The notes under the pieces were generated by a model that did not search any database, was not told where the DNA came from, and saw only the letters and a program-made list of their open reading frames with translations. A program made the translations under genes and the position numbers. 64,000 nucleotides of DNA from Kastovskya adunca ATA6-11-RM4 (GTDB lineage Bacteria; Cyanobacteriota; Cyanobacteriia; Cyanobacteriales; Coleofasciculaceae), in contig JAHHHJ010000025.1 in NCBI GenBank assembly GCA_019359445.1, positions 1 to 64,000 on the forward strand, read 5' to 3'. This document shows, piece after piece, positions 18,029 to 26,824 of the stretch; position 1 is the first letter of the stretch, and each line of letters opens with the position of its first letter.

Positions 18029-19303
18029 ATGTTTTCGACTGAACCCATGCGCGTTGGCTACGTGCTGAAACGATATCCCAGGTACTCCGAAACCTTTGTG
18101 GTTAATGAAATTTTGGCTCATGAAGCAGCGGGATTAGAAATTGAGATTTTTGCACTGCGTCCCCCTGCTGAAACCCACTTTCAGAACATCATTTCTCAAG
18201 TACGCGCCCCAGTTCACTATATTCGCAAGCCAATTCAGGGGCGGGTCAGCGAGTCTCTCAATAGCCTTGCACCTACAGCCGCTAGTTACTTCTGGGCAGA
18301 ACTTCAGGAAGCAAGCAAGGTTATACCAGGTTTTTGGGCAAAGCTAGCGATCGCGCAAGGGGAACAAGCCAGCAGCGTTTACCAAGCAGCATGGCTAGCG
18401 CGTGAAGTTCGTCTCAAGGGAATTACTCATCTGCACGCCCACTTTGGCACGGTGGCAACGACTGTAGCACGTCTCGCCTCCCACTTTGCTGGGATTCCCT
18501 ACACCTTCACTGCTCACGCCAAGGACATTTTCCATGAAAGTGTCGAGCCTGAAGATATGAAGCGGAAGCTGAGTGATGCAGCAAATGTAATCACAGTTAG
18601 TGACTACAATCTCGAATACTTGCAACAAACCTACGGAGATGCCGCAGTTCGCGTCCAGCGGATTTACAATGGTCTGAACTTGACGCAATTCTCTTATGAG
18701 TCGCCCTTGCATCGCCCACCGCAGATTATCTCAGTCGGGCGTTTGGTGGAGAAAAAAGGCGTTCCAATCTTAATTGATGCCTGTGCTATTCTCGCGAGTC
18801 GAGGTTGCCAGTTTAACTGCCAAATTATCGGCAGTGGTTCCCTGGAAGCAGAATTACGAGAGCAAATTCAACAACTCGGTCTGCAATCAATCGTCGAAAT
18901 TATTGGCCCCCGCCCTCAAAATGAGGTGTTTGAGCAGGTTCAGCAAGCGGCTGTCTTCGCTGCACCTTACGTGATTGGCAAAGATGGTAACCGCGATGGA
19001 CTTCCAACAGTCCTGCTGGAATCGATGGCGCTAGGCACTCCCTGCGTTGCAACGGACGTGACTGGCATCCCGGAAGTGGTGCGCGATGAGGAAACAGGGT
19101 TGATGGTACCGCAACACGATCCAAAAGCATTGGCAGATGCGATCGCTCGCTTACTCACCGATCCAACTTTACGGGTGCGACTGGCAACTCAGGCACGGCA
19201 ATTGATTGAATCAGAGTTTGATATTCACCGGAATACAGCTTTGCTGCGTACCCTCTTCCACACTACAAATCGAGCGAAAATGAAAGCCCTTCAGGAGGTG
19301 TAA
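18029..19303 (+). CDS. GT4-family glycosyltransferase
   Basis: 424 aa from ATG 18029, chosen over an upstream TTG because AAAGGAG sits 11 bp before it. A GT-B fold enzyme. The N-terminal half has HAHFGTVATTVARLA and FTAHAKDIF. The C-terminal half has ISVGRLVEKKGVPILIDA, IIGSGSLEAELREQI and the EX7E-like region near DGLPTVLLESMALGTPCV, all typical of GT4 retaining glycosyltransferases. It begins 15 bp after the previous gene, so co-transcription is very likely. Substrates unknown. Confidence 0.88.
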   Translation: MFSTEPMRVGYVLKRYPRYSETFVVNEILAHEAAGLEIEIFALRPPAETHFQNIISQVRAPVHYIRKPIQGRVSESLNSLAPTAASYFWAELQEASKVIPGFWAKLAIAQGEQASSVYQAAWLAREVRLKGITHLHAHFGTVATTVARLASHFAGIPYTFTAHAKDIFHESVEPEDMKRKLSDAANVITVSDYNLEYLQQTYGDAAVRVQRIYNGLNLTQFSYESPLHRPPQIISVGRLVEKKGVPILIDACAILASRGCQFNCQIIGSGSLEAELREQIQQLGLQSIVEIIGPRPQNEVFEQVQQAAVFAAPYVIGKDGNRDGLPTVLLESMALGTPCVATDVTGIPEVVRDEETGLMVPQHDPKALADAIARLLTDPTLRVRLATQARQLIESEFDIHRNTALLRTLFHTTNRAKMKALQEV

Positions 19304-19306
19304 ATC

Positions 19307-20539
19307 ATGCGAATTGCTTATATTTGTGCCGATCCAGGTGTCCCCGTTTTTGGTCAAAAGGGCTGCTCGATCCACGTTCAGGAGGTGATTCGTTCGTTGC
19401 TACGGCAAGGTGCCCAAGTGGAACTGTTTGCAACACGATTAGGAGGCGATCCACCTGCTGGGTTGGAGACGGTGACAGTTCACCAACTTCCAGCTATCCC
19501 CAAGGGAGAGCAAGCTGTCCGGGAACAAGCTGCTTTATCTACAAACCTCGATCTGCGTTTGGCACTGGAGCGGGAAGCACCTTTTGACCTAATTTATGAG
19601 CGTTACTCCCTCTGGAGTTTCACCGCAATGGAGTATGCCCAAGCGGTCGGTATTCCGGGACTGTTGGAGGTGAATGCGCCTTTAATTGAGGAGCAGGAAA
19701 AACACCGGGGTTTAAGCGATCGCACTAGTGCTGAACGAGTAGCCGAACGAGTCTTTAGTGCAGCGACGGCTCTAATTGCGGTTTCTGAAGAAATCAAGAC
19801 GTATTTAGAGGAGGGGTATCCAGGAGTTAGCCAACGGGTGCATGTAATCCCGAATGGCGTCAACCCTGACCGTTTTCCCAGCAATATTAAACCCTCTTTG
19901 CCTACCAGTGCCGGAACATTTACCGTTGGATTTGTTGGCACTCTGAAGCCTTGGCATGGACTACCCATTTTAGTTGAGGCATTTGACCAACTTTTTCAGC
20001 AATGTTCTGATACTCGACTCTTAATTGTCGGGGATGGGCCAGAACGCGAGAATTTAATGGCAGATTTATCAGCACGGGGCTTACTGGATGCCGCTCATTT
20101 TACAGGAGCCGTTGCCCCTAGTGAAATTCCTGGTTTGCTTGCTTCCATGACGGTTGCGGTTGCGCCTTATCCAGCACAAACGGACTTTTATTTTTCACCA
20201 TTGAAAGTCTACGAGTATATGGCGGCAGGGCTTCCGGTTGTTGCTAGTAACATTGGACAACTGAAGTCGCTGATTGAAGATGAAGCAAATGGTTTGTTAG
20301 TTCCTCCGGGTGACTCAGTTGCCTTAGCTACGGCGCTTGATCGCTTACACCAAGACCCCAATCTCGCGACTCGTTTGGGGCAAGCGGCACGAAAGGCAAT
20401 GATGCAAAACCATACCTGGGATGCCGTTACCCAACGCATTGTCCAATTAGCGGGTTTTGACCAAGTATCTCAGTTGGTTGGAGCAATACCGATTTCAAAA
20501 AGTAATGGCATGAAGTTAACGAGTGACCTAACCCCCTAA
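19307..20539 (+). CDS. GT4-family glycosyltransferase, second copy
   Basis: 410 aa. The N-terminal GXXVP.FGQKGCSIHVQEV loop and the C-terminal VGFVGTLKPWHGLPILVEA, IVGDGPERENLM and SPLKVYEYMAAGLPVVAS segments identify a second GT4 enzyme of different subfamily from its neighbour. AGGAGGT lies just upstream of the ATG, and the gap from the preceding stop is 3 bp. The last codons (DLTP and the stop) lie inside a dispersed palindromic repeat, so the natural C-terminus may have been trimmed. The catalytic region is complete. Confidence 0.88.
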   Translation: MRIAYICADPGVPVFGQKGCSIHVQEVIRSLLRQGAQVELFATRLGGDPPAGLETVTVHQLPAIPKGEQAVREQAALSTNLDLRLALEREAPFDLIYERYSLWSFTAMEYAQAVGIPGLLEVNAPLIEEQEKHRGLSDRTSAERVAERVFSAATALIAVSEEIKTYLEEGYPGVSQRVHVIPNGVNPDRFPSNIKPSLPTSAGTFTVGFVGTLKPWHGLPILVEAFDQLFQQCSDTRLLIVGDGPERENLMADLSARGLLDAAHFTGAVAPSEIPGLLASMTVAVAPYPAQTDFYFSPLKVYEYMAAGLPVVASNIGQLKSLIEDEANGLLVPPGDSVALATALDRLHQDPNLATRLGQAARKAMMQNHTWDAVTQRIVQLAGFDQVSQLVGAIPISKSNGMKLTSDLTP

Positions 20540-20613
20540 CCCCCTTCCCTGCAAGGGAAGGGGGAACAAAGAGGCTCCCCTTTCCTTGCAGGGAAGGGGC
20601 TGGGGGAGAGGTT
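20527..20613. repeat. Palindromic G/C-run repeat overlapping a gene end
   Basis: Two hairpins, one with stem CCCCTTCCCT/AGGGAAGGGG near 20541-20564 and a second based on CTCCCCTTTCCTTGCAGGGA from 20575. The repeat supplies the stop codon of the preceding glycosyltransferase and fills most of the 110-bp gap before the exporter gene. It may reduce transcription into the exporter. Confidence 0.75.
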
Positions 20614-20649
20614 TCCCGCAAGTATTAATGAAACTGGTATAAAACGCTA

Positions 20650-22533
20650 ATGGCAAATGCACGATCTGCGCTTCGCAGCAGCGCTTCGCTATCGCTCCAA
20701 AAATCCATACCCAGTCTCGGACGATTCTGGTATCACTTCTGGCCCTACATCCGCAATCAATCGGTTTGGCTGATTAGTTGCGCGATCGCACTTCTCGCTG
20801 ATGTGATTCTGCGGCTGCTAGAACCTTGGCCTTTGAAGTTTGTCTTTGACCACGTCCTGATTAAATCATCTGACGACAGACTAGCGGCAATTCCTTTCCT
20901 CAATACACTCGATCCACTCACGCTACTGACTCTCTCAGCATTCGGAGTTGTAGCAATTACAGGATTGCGATCCTTAGCCTCTTACTGGAGTACAGTTGGC
21001 TTGGCTTTGGTGAGTAGTCGCGTATTGATGGAAGTTCGTGATCGCCTTTATCGCCATCTCCAGAGCCTGTCGCTCGCCTACTATAGCAAGGCGAGGAGTG
21101 GTGACTTGCTCGTGCGAATTAGTACCGATACGAGCAGGCTACAAGAAATTATATTGACAGCCATTCTGCCACTGGTAGTGAGTATTCTCACCCTGTTTGG
21201 TATGGTTGGGGTGATGTTTTGGCTCGACCGAGACTTAACACTACTGGCATTAATCACCTTTCCCTTTTTCTGGTTTGCCGCAACCCGTTTGAGCGATCGC
21301 ATTAAGGATTCTTCTCGAAAGCAGCGCCAGAGAGAAGGAGCGGTTGCTGCCACGCTTGCTGAGTCGATTGGGGCAATTAAACTCATACAGGCGCTTTCGC
21401 TCCAAGACGCTTTCGCTGGAATCTTCTCTACTGAAAACAAGAAGAGTCTGAAGGAAAGCGTTAAAACGCAGAAGTTGTCAGCTAATCTGGAACGGACAGT
21501 TGATGTTGTGATTGCGATCGGGACTGCGATCGTGTTGTGGTATGGAGCGCGGTTGGTGTTGCGCGATGCTCTCACTCCGGGCGATGTTTTAGTCTTCCTA
21601 ACCTATCTCAAAAATGCCTTCAAACCCGTGCAGAACTTTGCTAAATACACGGGACGGTTATCAAAGGCGGCAGCATCAGCAGAGCGCGTGATTGATATTT
21701 TGGAAGAACAACCGGATGTTTGCAACTCACCCGATGCTATCCATGCTCCTCCATTTAAGGGAGCAGTACGCTTCGATCGCGTCAGCTTTGCCTATGAACC
21801 GGGACAAGATTTACTCAAAGAAATTAACCTAGAGGTGCAACCCGGACAACAGGTGGCGCTAGTCGGTTCCTCCGGAAGTGGTAAGTCTACCCTCGTTAGC
21901 TTGCTGCTGCGGCTATATGACCCGATCGCAGGTCGAGTGATAATTGATGGGCGCGATATCCGCGAGTATACGATAGAGTCTTTGCGACCTCAGATTAGTG
22001 TGGTTCTGCAAGACAGTATCCTGTTCGCCGCCGCCGTTTGGGAAAACATCGCTTATGGCGTACCTAATGCTACCCGTGAGGATATTGAGAAGGCTGTCCG
22101 CCTCGCCAATGCTCATGAGTTCGTGGAGGCGCTTCCTCAGGGATATGACACGATTCTGGGGGAACGAGGTTCAACGCTTTCCGGGGGGCAACGCCAGCGA
22201 CTTGCGATCGCTCGTGCAGCCATTCGCAAAACCCCCATCCTCATCTTGGATGAACCAACCACAGGATTGGATAAAAAGAACGAACAAGAGGTGATTGAAG
22301 CGCTTGAACGTGTCGCTCAAAATCGCACTACTTTTATAATTACCCACGACCTTAATGTCGCCACTCGTGCTGATTTAATCCTCTACATGGAACACGGACA
22401 GGTGTTGGAGCAAGGAACTCATTCCGAGTTGATGCAACTTCAAAGTCGATATGCCGCCCTATATCAGATGCAGTCTGCGGTACGCAGCACTGATGACGAG
22501 GTTGAAGTGATTTCAGGAGGTCGAGGGCATTGA
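20650..22533 (+). CDS. ABC exporter (fused membrane and ATPase domains)
   Basis: 627 aa ABCB-type half transporter that should work as a homodimer. The membrane domain spans about 30-340 with six helices (examples near 36-54, 93-112 and 172-195). The ATPase domain has Walker A G406-T414 (GSSGSGKST), the Q-loop region ISVVLQDSILF, signature LSGGQ at 510-514 and Walker B ILILDE at 530-535. Such exporters flip lipids, lipid-linked sugars or peptides outwards. Position between glycosyltransferases and an APH-fold kinase suggests export of a glycosylated lipid or metabolite; this is inference. The downstream gene overlaps its stop by 4 bp. Confidence 0.9.
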   Translation: MANARSALRSSASLSLQKSIPSLGRFWYHFWPYIRNQSVWLISCAIALLADVILRLLEPWPLKFVFDHVLIKSSDDRLAAIPFLNTLDPLTLLTLSAFGVVAITGLRSLASYWSTVGLALVSSRVLMEVRDRLYRHLQSLSLAYYSKARSGDLLVRISTDTSRLQEIILTAILPLVVSILTLFGMVGVMFWLDRDLTLLALITFPFFWFAATRLSDRIKDSSRKQRQREGAVAATLAESIGAIKLIQALSLQDAFAGIFSTENKKSLKESVKTQKLSANLERTVDVVIAIGTAIVLWYGARLVLRDALTPGDVLVFLTYLKNAFKPVQNFAKYTGRLSKAAASAERVIDILEEQPDVCNSPDAIHAPPFKGAVRFDRVSFAYEPGQDLLKEINLEVQPGQQVALVGSSGSGKSTLVSLLLRLYDPIAGRVIIDGRDIREYTIESLRPQISVVLQDSILFAAAVWENIAYGVPNATREDIEKAVRLANAHEFVEALPQGYDTILGERGSTLSGGQRQRLAIARAAIRKTPILILDEPTTGLDKKNEQEVIEALERVAQNRTTFIITHDLNVATRADLILYMEHGQVLEQGTHSELMQLQSRYAALYQMQSAVRSTDDEVEVISGGRGH

Positions 22534-23690
22534 GTGTTCCGGTAATTGATCCATTTAATGTTGCTGCCGATCCAAAGATGCCTTTCGTGGCAAGGGCGAT
22601 CGATCCGCTCAACGTACATCAGCAATTTACAAAATGCTTATCACACATTAGCTCTCTTACAAACGTCGAAACTACCCCCCTTAGTTCCCCCTTGTTAAGG
22701 GGGGAAACTAGCTCCCTCCCCTTACTAAGGGGAGGGTTGGGGTGGGGTCAAACACCTATTAGTAAAAATATCAATCTCTGTGCAATCCGCGTTATTCGAC
22801 ATAAGCCCGGACGACGCTGCTTAATCGAGTATGACCTGGAAATCGAAAATCCTGACGCTTCATCTCAGGTCATCACTCTAATTGGTAAAGTGCGTGCAAA
22901 AGGGACAGATACCAATAGCTACCAACTCCAGCAATCCCTCTGGAATGCAGGTTTTTCTGACAATAGCGAAGACTGTATTTCAGTACCAGAACCGATAGGA
23001 ATTGTGCCAGAGTTTCAGATGTGGCTTCAGCGTAAAGTGCCTGGTGAAATTGCAACCAAGCTATTAGCCAAACAAAACGGAATCGCTTTAGCAAAACGCA
23101 TTACCGAAGCATCTCATAAGCTTCACCAAGCAGGCATCCCACCCAAACGTCGCCATACAATAGCAGACGAATTGCGTATTTTACATGAGCGACTGCCGAT
23201 GGTAGCTCAGATTTATCCGCACCTGCAAAAACGGTTGGAGCAAGTTTTAGAAGCTTGTGAACAGCTTGGTGCTGCAACTCCAGAAGCCCAGCTCTTGGGA
23301 ATTCATCGAGACTTTTATCCAGACCAAGTGATTGTAGACGGAAACCGTCTCTACTTACTAGACCTTGACCTTTATTGTGAAGGAAATCCAGGTTTAGATA
23401 TTGGCAATTTCATTGGGCATATTACAGAACAGAGCTTACGCACATTGGGCAGTCCAGATGCTTTGGCAGAGCAAGAAGTAGCTCTGGAAGAACGATTTGT
23501 CGAGCTTTCTGGTGAAGCAAATCGTGCTGCGATACACTCTTACACGACGTTGACGCTGGTACGACACATTTACATCAGTACTCAAATTGCAGAGCGGCGT
23601 CCGTTTACTGAAGCATTACTAGAACTATGCGAACAACGTTTGGACACGGTAGGGCGCAAATTGACGAGCAAATCATTCTCCAGCGCTTGA
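22530..23690 (+). CDS. APH-fold kinase (aminoglycoside phosphotransferase family)
   Basis: 386 aa from TTG 22530, which overlaps the exporter stop (TTGA) and follows AGGAGGT; the next in-frame ATG is 22578. The C-terminal half is the APH/choline-kinase fold with catalytic Asp261 in IHRDFYPDQ and metal-binding Asp278/Asp280 in LDLDLY. The usual HxDxxxxN motif has Gln266 in place of Asn, which may alter metal binding. Residues about 49-76 (PLSSPLLRGETSSLPLLRGG) are encoded by an inserted palindromic repeat. The family phosphorylates hydroxyls of small molecules; the substrate here may be the cluster product. This is inference, and antibiotic resistance is not implied. Confidence 0.8.
   Translation: MSVPVIDPFNVAADPKMPFVARAIDPLNVHQQFTKCLSHISSLTNVETTPLSSPLLRGETSSLPLLRGGLGWGQTPISKNINLCAIRVIRHKPGRRCLIEYDLEIENPDASSQVITLIGKVRAKGTDTNSYQLQQSLWNAGFSDNSEDCISVPEPIGIVPEFQMWLQRKVPGEIATKLLAKQNGIALAKRITEASHKLHQAGIPPKRRHTIADELRILHERLPMVAQIYPHLQKRLEQVLEACEQLGAATPEAQLLGIHRDFYPDQVIVDGNRLYLLDLDLYCEGNPGLDIGNFIGHITEQSLRTLGSPDALAEQEVALEERFVELSGEANRAAIHSYTTLTLVRHIYISTQIAERRPFTEALLELCEQRLDTVGRKLTSKSFSSA
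22674..22747. repeat. Palindromic repeat inside the kinase gene
   Basis: Two G/C-run hairpins in series (TTCCCCCTT with AAGGGGGGAA, then CTCCCCTTACTAAGGGGAG) lie inside the APH-fold kinase reading frame and keep it open. The encoded Leu/Pro/Gly-rich loop sits ahead of the conserved kinase domain. Related to the repeats at 12130, 20527 and 23819. Confidence 0.8.
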
Positions 23691-23804
23691 TGTGTTGACG
23701 GACTAACACACACCACAGATTTCAATAGTTGTTTTTGCAGTAAACCTAGTAAATTCAGTCCTGCCGAGTAATCATGCGGCAGTTTTTCAGTCGGGAATAA
23801 AACA

Positions 23805-25538
23805 ATGCCACACTTAGAAGATCCCCCTAAATCCCCCTTTAAAAGGGGGACTTTAAATCCTCAAGATTTCCCCCCCTTTTTAAGGTGGCGTCGGGGGGAT
23901 CTAATCTGTAGCATCATTAGAAATTGGTATTACTTCAGGCTTGGGTTAGCTGCCTTGACTTACCCACTGCTACTAACAAATACCGCACTCGCTAGTGAGC
24001 TTTTGCCAACAGAAACAGTGATAGAGCAAGAAACTGTAACCCCAGAACAGCCTACACCTACTTGGGAAGAACTGAACCAAGAAACCCAGGAAAACAGCGC
24101 GATGGAGCAAGTTACATCTGTTTCTCAGCTATCAGATGTCCGTCCTGATGATTGGGCATTTCAGGCTCTGCGATCGCTAGTAGAGCGCTATGGTTGCATC
24201 ACGGGATATCCTGATAGTACCTATCGAGGCAATAGAACCCTAACTCGATATGAGTTTGCTGCTGGATTGAATGCCTGTTTGAATCAAATTAATACACTGA
24301 TTGCCAATAACACAACTAATTTAGTGGATCGGGAAGACCTGACCACACTCCAGCGGTTGCAGGAGGAATTTTCAACAGAATTAATTGCTCTTCGAGGACA
24401 GTTAGACAACTTAGAAGCCAGAACAACTACTTTAGAAGCACAGCAGTTTTCAACCACTACCGAGTTTGAAGGAGAAGTGATCATTGCTGCCATTGGGGTG
24501 GCTGGTGGTGAAAAAGCTGATGGGAGTGGTGAACCCGTGGACGATAATCTGACTGTTAGCAACAGGGTACGCCTAGGCTTTGAGACAAGCTTTACAGGAG
24601 AAGATGAGCTGAAATTCCGCCTACAAGGTCGCAACGTCCCTGAATTGGAAGATGCCACAGGTACGAGAATGGCGAATCTGGGGTTTGATGGGGATGATGA
24701 CAATGAACTGGAACTTGACGAGGTGGAATATCGCTTTCCACTCGGTAAGAATACAAGAGTCTATCTCGGCGTTGCTGGCATAGGTTTGGGCGACCTTATG
24801 CCTACAGTCAGTCCTTTATTTAGCGGTAGTAGCGAGGGTTCCATCTCCACATTTGGGCGAGAGAATCCAATCCGGCGACAAGGAGATGGAGCGGGAATTG
24901 GCATCTTTCACAATTTTGGAAAGACCGTTAATTTGTCTTTCGGGTATATTGCTAGTGACCCCGACGACCCTGAAGAGGGGATTTTTGATGGCCCTTATGG
25001 AGCGAGCGCACAATTAATTTTGCAACCCAGTGAAGCTGTAGGGTTAAGTTTAACCTACGTGCGTTCCTACAACAGCTTCCGCACGGGAACAGGTAGTGCT
25101 ATCGCTAATGACCCATTTGATGGCGATGCTGACCAAGTAATCGCCAACTCGTTTGGAGCCGAAGCCTCTTTGCGAATCAGTCCTACCTTTAGCCTTGGAG
25201 GTCGGGTTGGTTGGATTCAAGCCAAAGCTGAAGACCTCAGCAATGAACCAGAAGCCGATATTTTTACTTGGGCTGTACTTTTGGGTTTCCCCGATCTTGG
25301 TAATGAGGGCAGTTTGGGGGGTATTGTGATTGGTCAACCCCCGAAGACTACTGAAAATGACTTCGATGCTGACTTTGAGGATAGGGACACTTCTCTACAT
25401 CTGGAAGCGTTTTATCGTTATCAGCTCACAGATGATATTGCGATTACTCCAGGTTTCTTTGTAATTACCAACCCAGAACATAATGACAATAATGAGACGG
25501 TCTATATCGGAACCATCCGCACTACTTTGACTTTCTAG
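23805..25538 (+). CDS. SLH-domain outer-membrane porin (OprB/iron-uptake type)
   Basis: 577 aa. After an unusual 36-residue front lies a signal peptide (YYFRLGLAALTYPLLLTN, cleavage near ALAS-E). An SLH domain at about 112-165 (DVRPDDWAFQALRSLVERYG, TLTRYEFAAGLNACL) anchors to peptidoglycan-linked polymer. A coiled coil (about 180-220) follows, then a beta-barrel domain ending in Phe. This order is standard for cyanobacterial porins annotated as iron uptake or carbohydrate-selective porins. The N-terminal residues about 5-33 are encoded by a MITE-like repeat, so the original start was probably displaced. ATG 23805 is the only good start. Confidence 0.86.
   Translation: MPHLEDPPKSPFKRGTLNPQDFPPFLRWRRGDLICSIIRNWYYFRLGLAALTYPLLLTNTALASELLPTETVIEQETVTPEQPTPTWEELNQETQENSAMEQVTSVSQLSDVRPDDWAFQALRSLVERYGCITGYPDSTYRGNRTLTRYEFAAGLNACLNQINTLIANNTTNLVDREDLTTLQRLQEEFSTELIALRGQLDNLEARTTTLEAQQFSTTTEFEGEVIIAAIGVAGGEKADGSGEPVDDNLTVSNRVRLGFETSFTGEDELKFRLQGRNVPELEDATGTRMANLGFDGDDDNELELDEVEYRFPLGKNTRVYLGVAGIGLGDLMPTVSPLFSGSSEGSISTFGRENPIRRQGDGAGIGIFHNFGKTVNLSFGYIASDPDDPEEGIFDGPYGASAQLILQPSEAVGLSLTYVRSYNSFRTGTGSAIANDPFDGDADQVIANSFGAEASLRISPTFSLGGRVGWIQAKAEDLSNEPEADIFTWAVLLGFPDLGNEGSLGGIVIGQPPKTTENDFDADFEDRDTSLHLEAFYRYQLTDDIAITPGFFVITNPEHNDNNETVYIGTIRTTLTF
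23819..23902. repeat. MITE-like repeat forming the porin N-terminus
   Basis: An 84-bp element bounded by 9-bp inverted ends (AGATCCCCC and GGGGGATCT), with an internal hairpin CCCCCTTTAAAAGGGGG. It lies completely inside the porin reading frame, between the ATG and the signal-peptide core, and stays in frame. Confidence 0.8.
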
Positions 25539-25658
25539 TTGGCTCTGAACGTCGCTGAATCTACCAAATCGCCGAAATTTCCCTATGGTTAGCCAGTAGG
25601 CAAAGATGTCGCTAGCAGCTCAAAAAGCGATCGCCCTTTCAACGTGACCAATTGGCTA

Positions 25659-26160
25659 TCAAGCTACCCCAAACTCTACCTCTACGGTTTCGTTAAAGGA
25701 GCGCACAAGCGAGATAATTTGATCGGCATCGTTGTCTCTAAACACGCCATCCAAGCCTTCTGGATGTGAATCGGTGAAGGGAGGCTCATAGAGCAAACCA
25801 GGGTCCATCACGCCATTTTGGGTCAGGTAGTCTTAGAGTTGAGGGCATCCCGTTGGGTGATGGAGGTGGAGTCGTGGACGGCGATGTTCCCCATCTTGTG
25901 GATGGCGCGGATTTTGGGAAACAGTCCCGGTTTCAGGTTGTCTTGAAAGGTTTGCTCGTGGATGAGCGCACCGAGATTATTGGCGTAGGGAAGTTGGAGG
26001 TAAGGGTCGTTTGAGTAGAGCCAGTGAACGGCTTGCTCTAAGGTGAAGCGGGTATAGAAGCAACTGGCACGGGGGGCACTGTAGACAAGGCTTCGGCGTG
26101 GGTGGCGTGTTCGTAGAGGGTAGGGTAACGATTTTGCAGGAAGTCGAAATTGGATGCCAT
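25659..26160 (-). pseudogene. Collapsed type I restriction subunit (hsdR-like) gene
   Basis: Read from ATG 26160 on the minus strand, the product starts MASNFDFLQNRYPTLYEHAT, then needs a 1-bp frameshift near AEAL. It continues with YSAPRASCFYTRFTLEQAVH, LGALIHEQTFQDNLKPGLF and MGNIAVHDSTSITQRDAL, the DUF4145-like N-terminal region of type I restriction R subunits. A stop follows. Then LTQNGVMDPGLLYEPPFTDS and HPEGLDGVFRDNDADQII match what I remember as the extreme C-terminus of the same family. The central nuclease and helicase domains (many hundreds of residues) are gone, so one large deletion joined both ends. Confidence 0.7.
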
Positions 26161-26211
26161 CGGAAACGTTTACGAAAGGACTCCTGATTTAGTATTCCCA
26201 AATTTACCCAG

Positions 26212-26781
26212 CTATCCGAACACTACGTCTTCGTAAAGCGTTTCTAGGGTTCCCTCAAAGTCGATACTGTCGAGGCGAAATGCTCTCTGTTCTGGGGTGT
26301 AGGACTGCAATACCCACAGTCCCTCATCGTTGCGACGGAAGCACTCGACGCGAGTACGTTTGGTGTTGATTAAGACATACTCGCGCAGGCTATCGAGTTC
26401 TTGGTAGTCGGCAAACTTATCGCCTCGGTCGAAGGCTTCGGTGGAGTCGGATAACACTTCGATGATCAGAGTGGGAAATCGTTTGTAGGTGGGTTTTTCT
26501 TGGTCGCGGGAGTCACAAGTAACCATCACATCGGGGTAGTAGAATCGATTCAGGGTTTCGATCCGGGCTTTCATGTCGGAGATGTAGACGCGGCAACCGG
26601 AGCCTCGGACGTGGTTGCGGAGGAGGGTCGCTAGGTTGAGGGCGATGGTAACGTGGGGGTCGCTGGCACCTGCCATCGCGTAGATTTGTCCGTCGATGTA
26701 TTCGTGTTTGACGGGGCTTTGTTCCTCCAGTTGCAGGTATTCGTCGGCTGTAAGGTAGGGGTGTTGGGGGGAGGCGATCAT
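26212..26781 (-). CDS. Uma2-family (DUF820) putative endonuclease
   Basis: 189 aa, the normal length. The N-terminal YLTADEYLQLEEQSPVKHEY and DGQIYAMAGA segments are typical. The PD-(D/E)XK-like residues are visible as Asp in YYPDVMV, Glu in LIIEVLSDST and Lys in RGDKFADYQ. The family is very abundant in cyanobacteria, often in multiple copies, and its biological role is not settled despite the nuclease fold. It follows a second Uma2 gene on the same strand and lies beside a dead restriction gene. Confidence 0.88.
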   Translation of the reverse strand: MIASPQHPYLTADEYLQLEEQSPVKHEYIDGQIYAMAGASDPHVTIALNLATLLRNHVRGSGCRVYISDMKARIETLNRFYYPDVMVTCDSRDQEKPTYKRFPTLIIEVLSDSTEAFDRGDKFADYQELDSLREYVLINTKRTRVECFRRNDEGLWVLQSYTPEQRAFRLDSIDFEGTLETLYEDVVFG

Positions 26782-26824
26782 GGTCTTATCCTTCTAACAA
26801 TCGTTGCACTGAAACCACAACGTC

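Noticed and set aside
22530-23690. Aminoglycoside resistance gene
   Set aside because: Only the fold matches; position in a glycosyltransferase/exporter cluster and the altered motif do not support a resistance role.
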